A stretch of 64,000 bases of DNA, from contig NZ_JAFCME010000002.1 of the NCBI RefSeq assembly GCF_018130065.1, positions 355,433-419,432 on the forward strand, written 5' to 3'. How positions within the stretch are numbered: the first letter of the stretch is position 1; the number at the start of each line of letters is the position of its first letter. The notes beneath the pieces are model-generated. The model did not search any database, was not told the origin of the DNA, and saw only the letters and a list, made by a program, of their open reading frames with translations. Position numbers and translations under genes: made by a program. Source of the DNA: Bradyrhizobium sp. AUGA SZCCT0158 (GTDB taxonomy: Bacteria > Pseudomonadota > Alphaproteobacteria > Rhizobiales > Xanthobacteraceae). Positions 47,558 to 56,656 of this stretch are shown here, piece after piece.

Positions 47558-48739
47558 TCAAAGCACCCGCTTCGCACCCGGAATCTGCCGCAGCGCGCGC
47601 GTCAACGCCCAGCTGAACGCGACCGTTAATACGAATCCGATGGGGGCTTTCACGGTCGCAGGCATATTGAAATCGAACAGCCAATACTGCAGCCACAGCG
47701 CGATCGGATAGTGCACCAGGAACATGCCGTAGGCATCGCCCTGCATCGGATCGAGTACGCTCCTGCCGGAGTTGGCGAACCTCAGGAAATAGGCCAGGAT
47801 CAGGAACAGGATGGCCACGCTGAAGACAGTGAAGCAGACAGCATAGGCCCCTTCATACCAGTCGGGCAGGTCTGCTGGATTCCCCAGGTTTTCGCGCTTG
47901 ATGGAGATCAGCACCCACATGAGGTAATACGGAACGATCGCCAGGATCATCCAATCCCAGCTGACCTTCGCCATCCGGCCGTCAGCCGCGAGCAGCCCGC
48001 GATCCATCATCGCAACGCCGATGCCGGCGCCGAAAAAGAAGTAGGTTGCGTAGAGCATCACGCGGCCGTGCTGGACCGAGAACGGCCCGAACTCGAACCA
48101 ATCGCTGGCACCGTAGTGAACCCGCCCGGGAATGTAGAACGCCGCGGTGACGGCAACCATGACCGCGAAGAACACCGCGGGCCGGCGGCGACCGTGCAGC
48201 GAGAGGCGATTGATCGGATCGAGAAGGTTGGGTGACAGCCGATACAACAGGCAAGCAACCAGATCGAAGCCGAGCAAGACCCAAAGGAACCAGATCGGTC
48301 CGCTCGGCCAGGGTCCGACGGTGACGGTTTTCCACCAGAATGAAGCGAAGCTGACCTCGGGATGCTGCCGCAGGGAAATGGCGTAATAGGCGATCGGAAT
48401 GACGGTCAGCGCGCAGATCGCGAATGGCAGGGCAAGCCGAAACAGGCGATCCTGCAAATAATTCAGCGGTCCCTTTCGGGCAATGCCGGACCATGCGAAC
48501 AGGCCAGACAGGAAAAAGAACATCGCCATGAAGAAACTGTCGGTGGCGAGCACGATCATGTCGAAGCCGAAGAATGACTTCGAGTCGGTGTGACCGTAGT
48601 AGGTGTACGGGATGACGGCGTGGTGCAGCAGCACCACCAGCGTCAGGAAGGTGCGGGCGCGATCGAGCGAAAGGTTTCGCGATTTGGCTTTTGGCACCGC
48701 GTGGGCGTCGGCATGCCCCACGGTGGAAATCGAAGTCAT
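47558..48739 (-). CDS. acyltransferase family 3 (OpgC-like) membrane protein
   Basis: A 393-aa polytopic protein. RNLSLDRARTFLTLVVLLHH is the acyltransferase-3 start with its catalytic-type LHH, followed by about ten hydrophobic helices (GFDMIVLATDSFFMAMFFFL, DRLFRLALPFAICALTVIPI, GPIWFLWVLLGFDLVACLLY). Such proteins O-acylate sugars or glucans at the inner membrane. Single gene; convergent with purL across a repeat. Confidence 0.87.
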   Translation of the reverse strand: MTSISTVGHADAHAVPKAKSRNLSLDRARTFLTLVVLLHHAVIPYTYYGHTDSKSFFGFDMIVLATDSFFMAMFFFLSGLFAWSGIARKGPLNYLQDRLFRLALPFAICALTVIPIAYYAISLRQHPEVSFASFWWKTVTVGPWPSGPIWFLWVLLGFDLVACLLYRLSPNLLDPINRLSLHGRRRPAVFFAVMVAVTAAFYIPGRVHYGASDWFEFGPFSVQHGRVMLYATYFFFGAGIGVAMMDRGLLAADGRMAKVSWDWMILAIVPYYLMWVLISIKRENLGNPADLPDWYEGAYAVCFTVFSVAILFLILAYFLRFANSGRSVLDPMQGDAYGMFLVHYPIALWLQYWLFDFNMPATVKAPIGFVLTVAFSWALTRALRQIPGAKRVL

Positions 48740-48962
48740 GCGCGCCTCCCCAGCCGCTGTTTGTCCGGAATGTTGCAGCCGGGAACCCGATCAGCAAGGC
48801 GAATCATCAAGCCCCGCGGCGCGGCATCGTCGTTCATTCGATAAAAATGTCGCGACATGCGACTGAACACGATTCGGAATTTCGCCGCATGGCAAAAAGC
48901 GCGAAGCGCGACTTCGCGCCTGACGATCCAGCCGTCAGCGCCTTGGCCGTCGGATCAGGCCC

Positions 48963-49322
48963 TCAGGCCACTTCCTCGATCTTGACCTTGTCCGGATAGA
49001 ACGCCAGATGGCCGGCGATCTCTGCCATCGCCGGGAACGGCGTCTCATAGGTCCAGATCGAATTCTCCAATGTCTTGCCGTCGGCGTTGATGCTGAAATA
49101 GTTCGCGTCCCCCTTGTAGGGACAATGCGTGGTCCGCTCGGTGCGGGCCAACAGCGCCATATTGACGTCGCTGCGCGGCACATATTGCACCGCCGGATAG
49201 CGCGCCTCCTTGAGAGTGAGGGCCTGGGTAGTGTCGGCGATGACCACGCCGCCGGCCGAAACCCGGACGCGCTTGGGATTGGCCGCAATCGTGATCGGAT
49301 GGTCGGGACCGGGAAGTTTCAT
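48963..49322 (-). CDS. DUF427 domain protein
   Basis: A 119-aa protein: GPDHPITIAANPKRVRVSAG, YPAVQYVPRSDVNMALLART, THCPYKGDANYFSI, WTYETPFPAMAEIAGHLAFY. These are the hallmark DUF427 blocks (PYKG). Biochemical role not established. Single gene. Confidence 0.9.
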   Translation of the reverse strand: MKLPGPDHPITIAANPKRVRVSAGGVVIADTTQALTLKEARYPAVQYVPRSDVNMALLARTERTTHCPYKGDANYFSINADGKTLENSIWTYETPFPAMAEIAGHLAFYPDKVKIEEVA

Positions 49323-49506
49323 GGTTCTTGGCCTCTTTTTGGGTCAGCCGGATGTGACCGGACGCCTCAGCCTGAATGGTTTAAAAGGTTTGAACCCGGG
49401 ATATAGTGCCGGGCAGGATGACCTAGAAGGGCGTACGCGCTAGGTTTGGTCGTCACGGTCGCGAGAGCTGGCCGTGATTCGCAACATCTGACGGAGACAT
49501 GCTGGA

Positions 49507-49761
49507 ATGCCGATGGACGCCCACGATATCGAATCGATGATCAAGGCAGCCATACCCGATGCCGAGGTGACGATCCGCGATCTGGCCGGCGACGGCGATC
49601 ACTACGCCGCGACCGTGATTTCTGAGTCCTTCCGCGGCAAGTCGAGGGTCCAGCAACACCAGATCGTCTACCAGTCGCTCAAGGGGCAGATGGGCGGCGT
49701 GCTGCACGCACTGGCGCTGCAAACCGGGGTACCTGGCGGACCTGGGGTGCCCGAAGGCTGA
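49507..49761 (+). CDS. bolA: BolA-family protein
   Basis: An 84-aa BolA: ESMIKAAIPDAEVTIRDLAG, GDHYAATVISESFRGKSRVQ, QHQIVYQSLKGQMGGVLHAL, with the conserved His of the HQ and the invariant Glu. It normally partners with a CGFS glutaredoxin in [2Fe-2S] handling. In this window grxD lies 4.7 kb away instead of directly next to it. ATG 49507 follows GGAG. Confidence 0.93.
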   Translation: MPMDAHDIESMIKAAIPDAEVTIRDLAGDGDHYAATVISESFRGKSRVQQHQIVYQSLKGQMGGVLHALALQTGVPGGPGVPEG

Positions 49762-49782
49762 CCGAACCTCGGAGGCGCGCCA

Positions 49783-50961
49783 ATGGCGGCGGATGCACAC
49801 GGCGCGCTGTTCCGACCGATCGTGCCGCACCAGCACAGCCGGGTGACTTACGCCGAGCTGTTCTTCGACCTCGTCTTCGTCTTTGCGGTCACACAGATCT
49901 CGCACAGCCTGCTCGGCCATTTCACGCCGTTGGGCGCGCTGCAGGTCACGATGCTGTTCCTCGCGGTCTGGTGGGTGTGGGTCTACACCTCCTGGATCAC
50001 CAACTGGCTCAATCCCGAAAAGACCCCCGTCCGGCTGCTGCTGTTTGCGCTGACGCTCGGCGGGCTCGTGCTCTCAACCTCGATTCCGAAGGCGTTTGAC
50101 GACCGCGGGCTGTGGTTCGCGGTGGCCTATGCCGCGATGCAGGTCGGCAAGACCGTGTTTCTGTGGGTCGCGACGCCACCGTCGCGTCCTCTGGCGCGGA
50201 TGAATGCGATCCGGATCACGTCGTGGCTGGCGTTGTCGGCGGTGTTCTGGATCGCGGGTGGATTTGCGAAGGGCGAAACCCGGCTGGTGCTGTGGGGGAT
50301 CGCGCTCGTCATCGAATATCTGTCGCCGGCGGTGCGGTTCTGGATACCCCGGTACGGCGCGTCTTCGGTTGCCGATTGGGTGATCGAGGGCGGCCACATG
50401 GCCGAACGCTGCGCGGGGTTCATCATCATCGCGCTCGGCGAATCCATCATTGTGACGGGTGCTACTTTTGCCGAGCTGACCTGGACGATCGAAAATGTCA
50501 CGGCCTTCGTGTCAGCCTTTGTCGGCACCCTGGCGATGTGGTGGATCTACTTCAACAAGGGCGCCGAAGCGGGATCCGAACAGATTTCAAAATCGAGCGA
50601 ACCGGGGCGGCTGGCGCGGCTCGCCTATACTTACCTGCACATGCCGATCGTGGCGGGGATTATCGTCACGGCAGTGGCCGACGAACTGGTGCTGAAGCAC
50701 CCGGGCGGTCATTCCGATCTCAGGACGGTGCTGAGCGCGACCGGCGGACCGCTGCTGTTCCTGATCGGGACGATCCTGTTCAAGCACAGTTTTCGCGGAT
50801 TTCTGCAGCTCTCGCATGGTGTCGGTATCATCGTGCTGTGCGGACTGGCCTGGTTCGCGCACGACCTGTCGCCGCTATGGCTCTCGCTGCTCACGACCGC
50901 GATCATGGTGGTGGTCGCGGTGTGGGAATCGATCTCGCTCAGGTCCGACACGCCCGAGTAG
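49783..50961 (+). CDS. low temperature requirement protein A (LtrA) family
   Basis: A 392-aa polytopic protein: SRVTYAELFFDLVFVFAVTQ, WWVWVYTSWITNWLNPEKTP, EGGHMAERCAGFIIIALGES IIVTG. Twelve or so helices. Starts 21 bp after bolA, on the same strand, so it may be co-transcribed. Family named after Listeria; transport or cold function unproven. Confidence 0.88.
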   Translation: MAADAHGALFRPIVPHQHSRVTYAELFFDLVFVFAVTQISHSLLGHFTPLGALQVTMLFLAVWWVWVYTSWITNWLNPEKTPVRLLLFALTLGGLVLSTSIPKAFDDRGLWFAVAYAAMQVGKTVFLWVATPPSRPLARMNAIRITSWLALSAVFWIAGGFAKGETRLVLWGIALVIEYLSPAVRFWIPRYGASSVADWVIEGGHMAERCAGFIIIALGESIIVTGATFAELTWTIENVTAFVSAFVGTLAMWWIYFNKGAEAGSEQISKSSEPGRLARLAYTYLHMPIVAGIIVTAVADELVLKHPGGHSDLRTVLSATGGPLLFLIGTILFKHSFRGFLQLSHGVGIIVLCGLAWFAHDLSPLWLSLLTTAIMVVVAVWESISLRSDTPE

Positions 50962-51002
50962 TGTGGGCCGGTCGCGTGACCGGCGCGCCGTCGCGAACGG
51001 CA

Positions 51003-51200
51003 CTACTTCTGAGCGACGAGGTTCTTCAGGACGAGGTCGGACAATTGGACCACAAGGGCACGAAGCCTGACGTTTTCCTCGATCAGCGACGCCAGCGCGG
51101 CGCTCGCCTCGGAATCAGCTCCCTCGTCTTCATCGACTTGCGCCGATAAAGGTCCGAAGCGGTGCTTCTGGCTCCTGGACGTCGGATACGCATTCCCCAT
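51003..51200 (-). CDS. small hypothetical protein with C-terminal helix
   Basis: A 65-aa protein: MGNAYPTSRSQKHRFGPLSA, then the helical block ALASLIEENVRLRALVVQLS DLVLKNL. AGGGGATC precedes ATG 51200. Function unknown. Immediately upstream lies a tandem CCAGCCAACTCAACC repeat. Confidence 0.65.
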   Translation of the reverse strand: MGNAYPTSRSQKHRFGPLSAQVDEDEGADSEASAALASLIEENVRLRALVVQLSDLVLKNLVAQK

Positions 51201-51497
51201 AACTAGATCCCCTGGCACGAACTCAACCCCAGCCAACTCAACCCCAGCCAAGTCGTCGGAGCAGGATTGGCTGAGTCGGCGTCAAAATTTGGACATTTCG
51301 AAGGGGAAACGACAGCGCTGCTGCAGCGAATTGCTGGCGCAGAATGACGAAATTGCAAATTTGTTAAGCATTTGCTTTCATACGAGACGACGAAGGGGCT
51401 GATGCGCGGCGGCGCTGCCACCTTGTTCGCAAGTACAATCTGACCAGCGCGGTCAACTCAGTCCCCACGGCATGCCCGTGGCCGAGAACGCGCGCCG
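51201..51497. other. spacer with tandem repeat, no gene seen
   Basis: AACTCAACCCCAGCC occurs twice near 51222-51251. The rest contains no convincing frame or site. Confidence 0.35.
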
Positions 51498-51797
51498 ATG
51501 AAACAAAGCGAAGCACGTGCCCTGATACTCCAGCAGTGGGATGACTGGATACTGACGCAGGCGATCGATCCTGGCGGACCCACCGGCAAGGACTCGCTGC
51601 GATTCTTCTACGAGCTGCAGGACGACGGGTCGCCGCTATTGGATTTCCAATCTCGCGGGCAGGACAAATGGCGGATCATTCACGGCTGGCTTCTCGGCGC
51701 CGAGCGATTGTCCGATCATTGGATGATGCCTTCGCCACGGATCATACCCACGCGCAAGCCGCGGTCGGCGCGCGGCAAGTCCGGGGCGAAAACGTGA
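51498..51797 (+). CDS. hypothetical protein
   Basis: A 99-aa protein: QSEARALILQQWDDWILTQA, LRFFYELQDDGSPLLDFQSR, WRIIHGWLLGAERLSDHW, then a basic tail. It converges with egtD (stop codons 5 bp apart). Family not recognised; soluble and cytoplasmic by composition. Confidence 0.7.
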   Translation: MKQSEARALILQQWDDWILTQAIDPGGPTGKDSLRFFYELQDDGSPLLDFQSRGQDKWRIIHGWLLGAERLSDHWMMPSPRIIPTRKPRSARGKSGAKT

Positions 51798-51801
51798 GGG
51801 C

Positions 51802-52773
51802 TCAGTCCAAGGCCGCCAGCGCGTGCACCGAGAACATCCTGTTCTTGTCGGTCCAGGACTCCCGCACCTTCCAGCCCGCGCCACGCGCCAGCGCGGTGAA
51901 GCGCTCGAAGCTGTATTTGTAGCTGTTCTCCGTGTGGATGCTCTCGCCGGGGCGGAACGAGAAATTGTGCCCGAGCACGCGCACGTTCTGCGCTTTGCGG
52001 CTGATCAGATGCATCTCGATGCGATGGCGGTCGCGATTGTAGATCGAGCGGTGGGTGAAGGCGGAGAGATCGAAATTGCCGCCGAGCTCGCGGTTGATGC
52101 GCACTAGCACATTGAGATTGAAGCGCGCGGTAACGCCGGCTGAATCATTGTAGGCGTCATACAGCACGCGCTCATCCTTCTCGAGATCGACGCCGACGAT
52201 CATCTGCGCGCCGTCGCCGAGGATCTCGCGGGCGGTGCGCAGGAAGGCGCTGGCTTCATTCGGCTCGAAATTGCCGAGCGTCGATCCCGGAAAGAAGCCG
52301 AGCTTTGGCATATTGGCGATCTCGGCCGGCAGCGCAAACGGTGCCGTGAAATCCGCGGCCACCGGATAGACGTTGAGGCCGGGGAAATCCTTGCGCAGCG
52401 CATCGGCCTGCGCCTTGAGGAAGTCGCCTGATATATCAACCGGAACGTAGGCGCCGAAGTCGCTGCGTTCCAGCAGCAGGCGCACCTTCGTGGTGGCGCC
52501 GGCGCCGAATTCCACCAGCGCCGCCCCCTTCGCGATGATCGCGGCGATCGCATCGCCGCGGTCGCGCAGAATGCCAAGTTCGGTACGGGTCGGATAATAT
52601 TCCGGCAGCACCGTGATCTGTTCGAACAGCTCCGACCCCGTGACGTCGTAGAAATATTTCGGCGACAGCCGCTTGGGATGCTGCGCGAGGTTGCCGATCA
52701 CGTCTTCCGCAAACGCCGTAGTCTGTTCGTCGAACTCGTGCGTGTGGGCCAAAGCGGGGGCATGCACATTCAT
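51802..52773 (-). CDS. egtD: EgtD, histidine N-alpha-methyltransferase
   Basis: A 323-aa SAM-dependent methyltransferase that trimethylates histidine to hercynine. Typical blocks: KRLSPKYFYDVTGSELFEQI, LPEYYPTRTELGILRD, LVEFGAGATTKVRLLLE (SAM-binding), GFFPGSTLGNFEP. Transcribed after egtB in the same direction. It catalyses the first step of ergothioneine synthesis. Confidence 0.94.
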   Translation of the reverse strand: MNVHAPALAHTHEFDEQTTAFAEDVIGNLAQHPKRLSPKYFYDVTGSELFEQITVLPEYYPTRTELGILRDRGDAIAAIIAKGAALVEFGAGATTKVRLLLERSDFGAYVPVDISGDFLKAQADALRKDFPGLNVYPVAADFTAPFALPAEIANMPKLGFFPGSTLGNFEPNEASAFLRTAREILGDGAQMIVGVDLEKDERVLYDAYNDSAGVTARFNLNVLVRINRELGGNFDLSAFTHRSIYNRDRHRIEMHLISRKAQNVRVLGHNFSFRPGESIHTENSYKYSFERFTALARGAGWKVRESWTDKNRMFSVHALAALD

Positions 52774-52876
52774 GATACTCTCCTGAACGCGCTTCCCGGC
52801 GCGCTTTTGATCATCGGTTGGGCGTGATCTGGTTCGGAAAGGCGTCGTCGCCGTTCCGGATCATGCTTGAGAAAGG

Positions 52877-54127
52877 TCAGGCGTAGTCTGCAAGGCGCAA
52901 TCCCGTGAATTGCCAGCGGTGGTGCGGGTAAAAGAAGTTACGATAGGTGATACGGCTGTGACCGGCCGGAGTTGCAAGCGACGAACCGCGCAGCACCAGT
53001 TGGTTGACCATGAACTTGCCGTTATATTCGCCGAGCGCGCCTTCGATGGCGCGATAGCCGGGATAGGGTGAGTAGGAACTGCGGGTCCACTGCCAGACGA
53101 TACCGAAGGCGTCGTTCAACAGGCCGGCACGTGCCGCGACTTCCCATTCCATCTCGGTCGGCAGATGCTTTCCGCTCCAGCGCGCGAACGCATCCGCCTC
53201 GTAATAACTGACATGGCTGACCGGAGCGGACGGATCGATCGGCTGCAATCCGCCGAGCGTCATGATCTTCCATTCGCCGCCAACCTGGCGCCAGTGGCCG
53301 GGCGCCTGCCATTGCTCGTTGTTCACGGTGGCAAAACCGTCCATCAGCCACAGCGTCGCCGTCGCGTAGCCGCCGTCCTTCATGAAGGCGAGCCATTCGG
53401 CGTTGGTGACGAGGTTGCGGGCGAGTTTCACCGGGCCGACCAGCGCGCGGTGGGCGGGCTTCTCATTGTCGAAATGAAAACTGTCGTCGGTATGCCCGAC
53501 GGTATGGATGCCTTCGTTGAGGGCGATCCATTCGTCACCGCCCCGTGTCGGGGCAGGGAAGCGCCACGCCGCATCATAGGCCGGCGGGATCGGGTTCTGG
53601 GCGAAGGCGTGCAGGATGTCAGTGAGCATCAATTCCTGATGCTGTTGCTCGTGGTTGAGGCCGACCTCGACCAGCGGTACCAGCGCGTTGAGGGCGTCCT
53701 CGCGCGCGGTCTGGAAGAATTTGACGACGGCGGCATCGACATGGCGCCGATAGGCGGTGACTTCGTCGGCGCTCGGGCGCGTCAGGTGACCGCGCTGGTG
53801 GCGGGCATGGCGGGGGCCGGCACTGACATAATAGGAGTTGAACAGGAAGGCGTAGTCGGGATGAAAAGCCCGATAGCCCTCGCAATGCTCGCCGAGCAGG
53901 AATTGCTCGAAAAACCAGGTGGTATGAGCGCGGTGCCACTTTGCCGGGCTGGCGTCCGGCATCGACTGGATCAGCTGATCCTCGGGACTTAAGGGCGCGG
54001 CCCGGCGCTCGGTCTCGTCCCGGACTGCGAGATAGGCGTCGACCAGTCGCTGGGCGAGGGTGCCGGAATCGGAAAAGAGTGACGGGGTGGGGGTGGCTAA
54101 CGCGGCCGCGGCTACTGATTTCGTCAC
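52877..54127 (-). CDS. egtB: EgtB, sulfoxide synthase for ergothioneine
   Basis: A 416-aa iron enzyme that couples hercynine with a thiol substrate. DinB-like iron site: WHRAHTTWFFEQFLLGEH and NHEQQHQELMLTD with the HxxxH pair. C-terminal formylglycine-generating-type domain: PTEMEWEVAARAGLLNDAFG, VWQWTRSSYSPYPGYRAIEG, LRGSSLATPAGHSRITYRNF. Only egtB and egtD are in the window; no egtA, egtC or egtE, so the thiol donor and lyase are elsewhere or bypassed. 103 bp separates it from egtD. Confidence 0.92.
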   Translation of the reverse strand: MTKSVAAAALATPTPSLFSDSGTLAQRLVDAYLAVRDETERRAAPLSPEDQLIQSMPDASPAKWHRAHTTWFFEQFLLGEHCEGYRAFHPDYAFLFNSYYVSAGPRHARHQRGHLTRPSADEVTAYRRHVDAAVVKFFQTAREDALNALVPLVEVGLNHEQQHQELMLTDILHAFAQNPIPPAYDAAWRFPAPTRGGDEWIALNEGIHTVGHTDDSFHFDNEKPAHRALVGPVKLARNLVTNAEWLAFMKDGGYATATLWLMDGFATVNNEQWQAPGHWRQVGGEWKIMTLGGLQPIDPSAPVSHVSYYEADAFARWSGKHLPTEMEWEVAARAGLLNDAFGIVWQWTRSSYSPYPGYRAIEGALGEYNGKFMVNQLVLRGSSLATPAGHSRITYRNFFYPHHRWQFTGLRLADYA

Positions 54128-54433
54128 TGGTGGCTCCGGTTCGGGAGAGAACGTTTCTCTGGCAGACAGGTTCCTGACGGACAGTCCGTCCTAGATAGGG
54201 GTTCCCATCCGGGAAAAAAGCCTCCCGGCGCCGTGATATTGATGCCATCAAACTATGAGCCGCCCGGCCTTTTGGGCGCCGCGGCAAGGCCGCGCATGCC
54301 AGCTCCTCGCCATTTTACTTTGGATGCACAACGGTTTGGGCTACATATATGACCAGTATCGGGGTTGAATCGGACGAGCCGGCCCGTAAGTAAGGCTTAG
54401 CCGCAGGGGGCTGTGCCCCAAAAGGAAGCGAAT
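54128..54433. other. intergenic spacer between egtB and grxD
   Basis: No gene. A GCGCCGCGGC-rich hairpin lies near 54280 and TACATATATG near 54342 could be part of a promoter for grxD. Confidence 0.35.
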
Positions 54434-54772
54434 ATGAGCATCGAGCAATTCATCGACAACGAAGTGAAGTCGAACGACGTCGTGCTGTTCATGAAGGGAA
54501 CGCCGCAGTTTCCGCAGTGCGGTTTCTCGGGGCAGGTGGTCCAGATCCTCGATCACGTGGGCGTCGGCTACAAGGGCCTGAACGTTCTGGAATCCGCCGA
54601 TCTGCGCGACGGCATCAAGACCTACTCCAACTGGCCGACGATTCCGCAGCTCTACGTCAAGGGCGAGTTCATTGGCGGTTGCGACATCATCCGCGAGATG
54701 TTCCAGGCCGGTGAATTGCAGCAGCTGTTCGCCGACAAGGGCGTCGCCGTCAACACGGCGGCTTCAGCCTGA
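54434..54772 (+). CDS. grxD: monothiol glutaredoxin, Grx4/GrxD family
   Basis: A 112-aa glutaredoxin with the CGFS active site (C29 in [16 protein letters not shown]) and the [20 protein letters not shown] glutathione-binding block. Carries [2Fe-2S] clusters with BolA. ATG 54434 follows GGAAGCG. Its stop overlaps a following macro-domain frame. Confidence 0.96.
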   Translation: MSIEQFIDNEVKSNDVVLFMKGTPQFPQCGFSGQVVQILDHVGVGYKGLNVLESADLRDGIKTYSNWPTIPQLYVKGEFIGGCDIIREMFQAGELQQLFADKGVAVNTAASA

Positions 54773-55320
54773 GTTCGACCGCGCGCCAGATCGGCAAGGC
54801 GCGGCTGGAAGTCATCGTTGCCGACATCACCAGCTTGCGCGTTGACGCCATCGTCAACGCCGCGAATTCGTCCCTGCTCGGCGGGGGCGGCGTCGATGGG
54901 GCGATCCATCGGGCGGCCGGACCTGAACTGTTGGCCGAGTGTCGCACGCTGAATGGTTGTGCGACCGGCGATGCCAAAATCACCCGGGGCTACCGGCTCA
55001 AGGCCCAACATGTGATCCACACAGTTGGACCGGTTTGGAACGGCGGTAACCTTGGCGAAGACGATTTGCTCGCCTCGTGCTATCGCCACTCGATCGAACT
55101 TTGCCGACAGCACGGTCTTGCCTCCGTGGCCTTTCCGGCGATTTCAACCGGGATCTATCGCTTCCCCGCTGAACGCGCGGCCGGGATCGCGGTCGCAACC
55201 GTGGTCGTTGCGTTGGCCACGGCACCCGAAATGACCAGCGTGATATTTTGCTGCTTCTCCGAGGGTAGCGCCCGTCTGCATGAATCGGCACTGGCTGCCT
55301 TCGGGAGCCCTTGTGCCTGA
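54769..55320 (+). CDS. macro-domain protein (ADP-ribose hydrolase type), abnormal start
   Basis: A macro domain of about 183 aa. [40 protein letters not shown] and [16 protein letters not shown] are the ADP-ribose-binding blocks, including the VDAIVNAAN and GGGGVDGAI loops. The first homologous residues lie upstream of any ATG, GTG or TTG. The likeliest start is CTG 54769, overlapping the grxD stop as CTGA (perhaps once ATGA); TTG 54835 would cut off IVADIT. Not annotated confidently at its N-terminus. Confidence 0.7.
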   Translation: MSSTARQIGKARLEVIVADITSLRVDAIVNAANSSLLGGGGVDGAIHRAAGPELLAECRTLNGCATGDAKITRGYRLKAQHVIHTVGPVWNGGNLGEDDLLASCYRHSIELCRQHGLASVAFPAISTGIYRFPAERAAGIAVATVVVALATAPEMTSVIFCCFSEGSARLHESALAAFGSPCA

Positions 55321-55368
55321 TGACACGCGACCGCTACACTCCCCGGGCGAATTCCGGGGAGGGGTCCA

Positions 55369-56652
55369 ATGAATTCACGTCAAGTGCTGCGCGCGCTCGT
55401 TTGTGGCGCGCTGACGTTGAGCGTGCCGCCGCTCGCCCGCGCCGAGGGCACCTTCGATATTCCGGCGGGTGCGCATTTCAATGAAGCAAAACTTGCCAGG
55501 ATCAGCGAGTTCTTCGCAAACGAGGTCGCAACCGGCAAGATCGCCGGCGCGAACGTCCTGATCCAGCAGCGCGGCAAGCCGGTCTATCACCAGACCTTCG
55601 GCGTGCAGGATGTGGTCTCCAAGACGCCGATCACGGACAAGACCATCTTCCGCCTGTCTTCGCTGACCAAGGCGATCACCTCGGTCGTGGCGATGCAGCT
55701 GATCCAGGACGGCAAGATCAAGCTCGACGATCCCGTCTCGAAATACATTCCGTCCTTCGCAAACATGAAGGTCGGCGTGGAGAAAAAGGCCGAGGACGGC
55801 AACAGGACGCTCGAACTGGTCCCGATGACCCGGCCCATTACCATTCTCGACCTGTTGCGCCACACCTCCGGCATCACCTATGGCTTCTATGGCGACAGTC
55901 TGGTGCGCAAGGCCTACAAGGAAGCCAACCTCTACGCAGGCGAATTCGATCTCGCCGAGTTCGCCGAACGGATCGCCAAGCTGCCGTTGCACAACCAGCC
56001 GGGCGCGCTCTGGCAGTACGGCCATTCCACCGACATCCTGGGACGGATCATGGAGATCGTGTCCGGAAAATCCTTGCTCGAGATCGAGAAGGAAAAGCTG
56101 CTCGATCCGCTCGGCATGACCGACACCGGCTTCTTCGTCACCGAACCGGAGCGGTTGCAACGGCTCGCCCAGCCGGTGCCGAACGACAGTGATTTCCGTG
56201 TCGGCCGCCAGTACCGGACCGAGGTTCGCCAGAAATGGGAATCCGCCAGCGGCGGCATGGTCTCGACCATGTCGGACTTTTCGCGCTTTGCGCAAATGCT
56301 GCTCAACGGCGGGACGTTCGAGGGCAAGACCTATCTGAGCCCGAAGACGTTCGAGTTGATGGCATCGGACCATACCGGCAAGAATTCCGGCGTCGAGCGG
56401 GATTATTTCTATTTTCCCGGTGACGGCTTCGGCATGGGGCTTGGATTTGCCGTGCGCACCGATCCCGGCAACGCCAAGCCGCCGCCGCCGGGATCGCTGG
56501 GCGAATTGAAATGGGACGGCGCCTCGGGTTGCTACATGGTGATCGACCGCAAGCAGGAAATGTTCTTCGTGGTTCTTGAGCAGACGCCAACCGAGCGGCA
56601 ACGCGTCCAGCGCACCCTCAAGCAGCTGGTCTATGAAGCGCTGGAGAATTGA
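55369..56652 (+). CDS. serine hydrolase, beta-lactamase class C-like (copy 1)
   Basis: A 427-aa exported protein, signal to about ARAEG. SxxK motif S98-L-T-K101 in IFRLSSLTKAITSVVAMQLI; Tyr motif near WQYGHSTDILGRIMEIVSGK; later GGMVSTMSDFSRFAQMLLNG. Probably an esterase or peptidase of the EstB/beta-lactamase type. AGGGG lies before ATG 55369. Paralogous to the next gene, same strand. Confidence 0.87.
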   Translation: MNSRQVLRALVCGALTLSVPPLARAEGTFDIPAGAHFNEAKLARISEFFANEVATGKIAGANVLIQQRGKPVYHQTFGVQDVVSKTPITDKTIFRLSSLTKAITSVVAMQLIQDGKIKLDDPVSKYIPSFANMKVGVEKKAEDGNRTLELVPMTRPITILDLLRHTSGITYGFYGDSLVRKAYKEANLYAGEFDLAEFAERIAKLPLHNQPGALWQYGHSTDILGRIMEIVSGKSLLEIEKEKLLDPLGMTDTGFFVTEPERLQRLAQPVPNDSDFRVGRQYRTEVRQKWESASGGMVSTMSDFSRFAQMLLNGGTFEGKTYLSPKTFELMASDHTGKNSGVERDYFYFPGDGFGMGLGFAVRTDPGNAKPPPPGSLGELKWDGASGCYMVIDRKQEMFFVVLEQTPTERQRVQRTLKQLVYEALEN

Positions 56653-56656
56653 CGGC

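Noticed and set aside
45097..47577. 826-residue frame opposite purL
   Set aside because: Antisense shadow of purL; no family resemblance.
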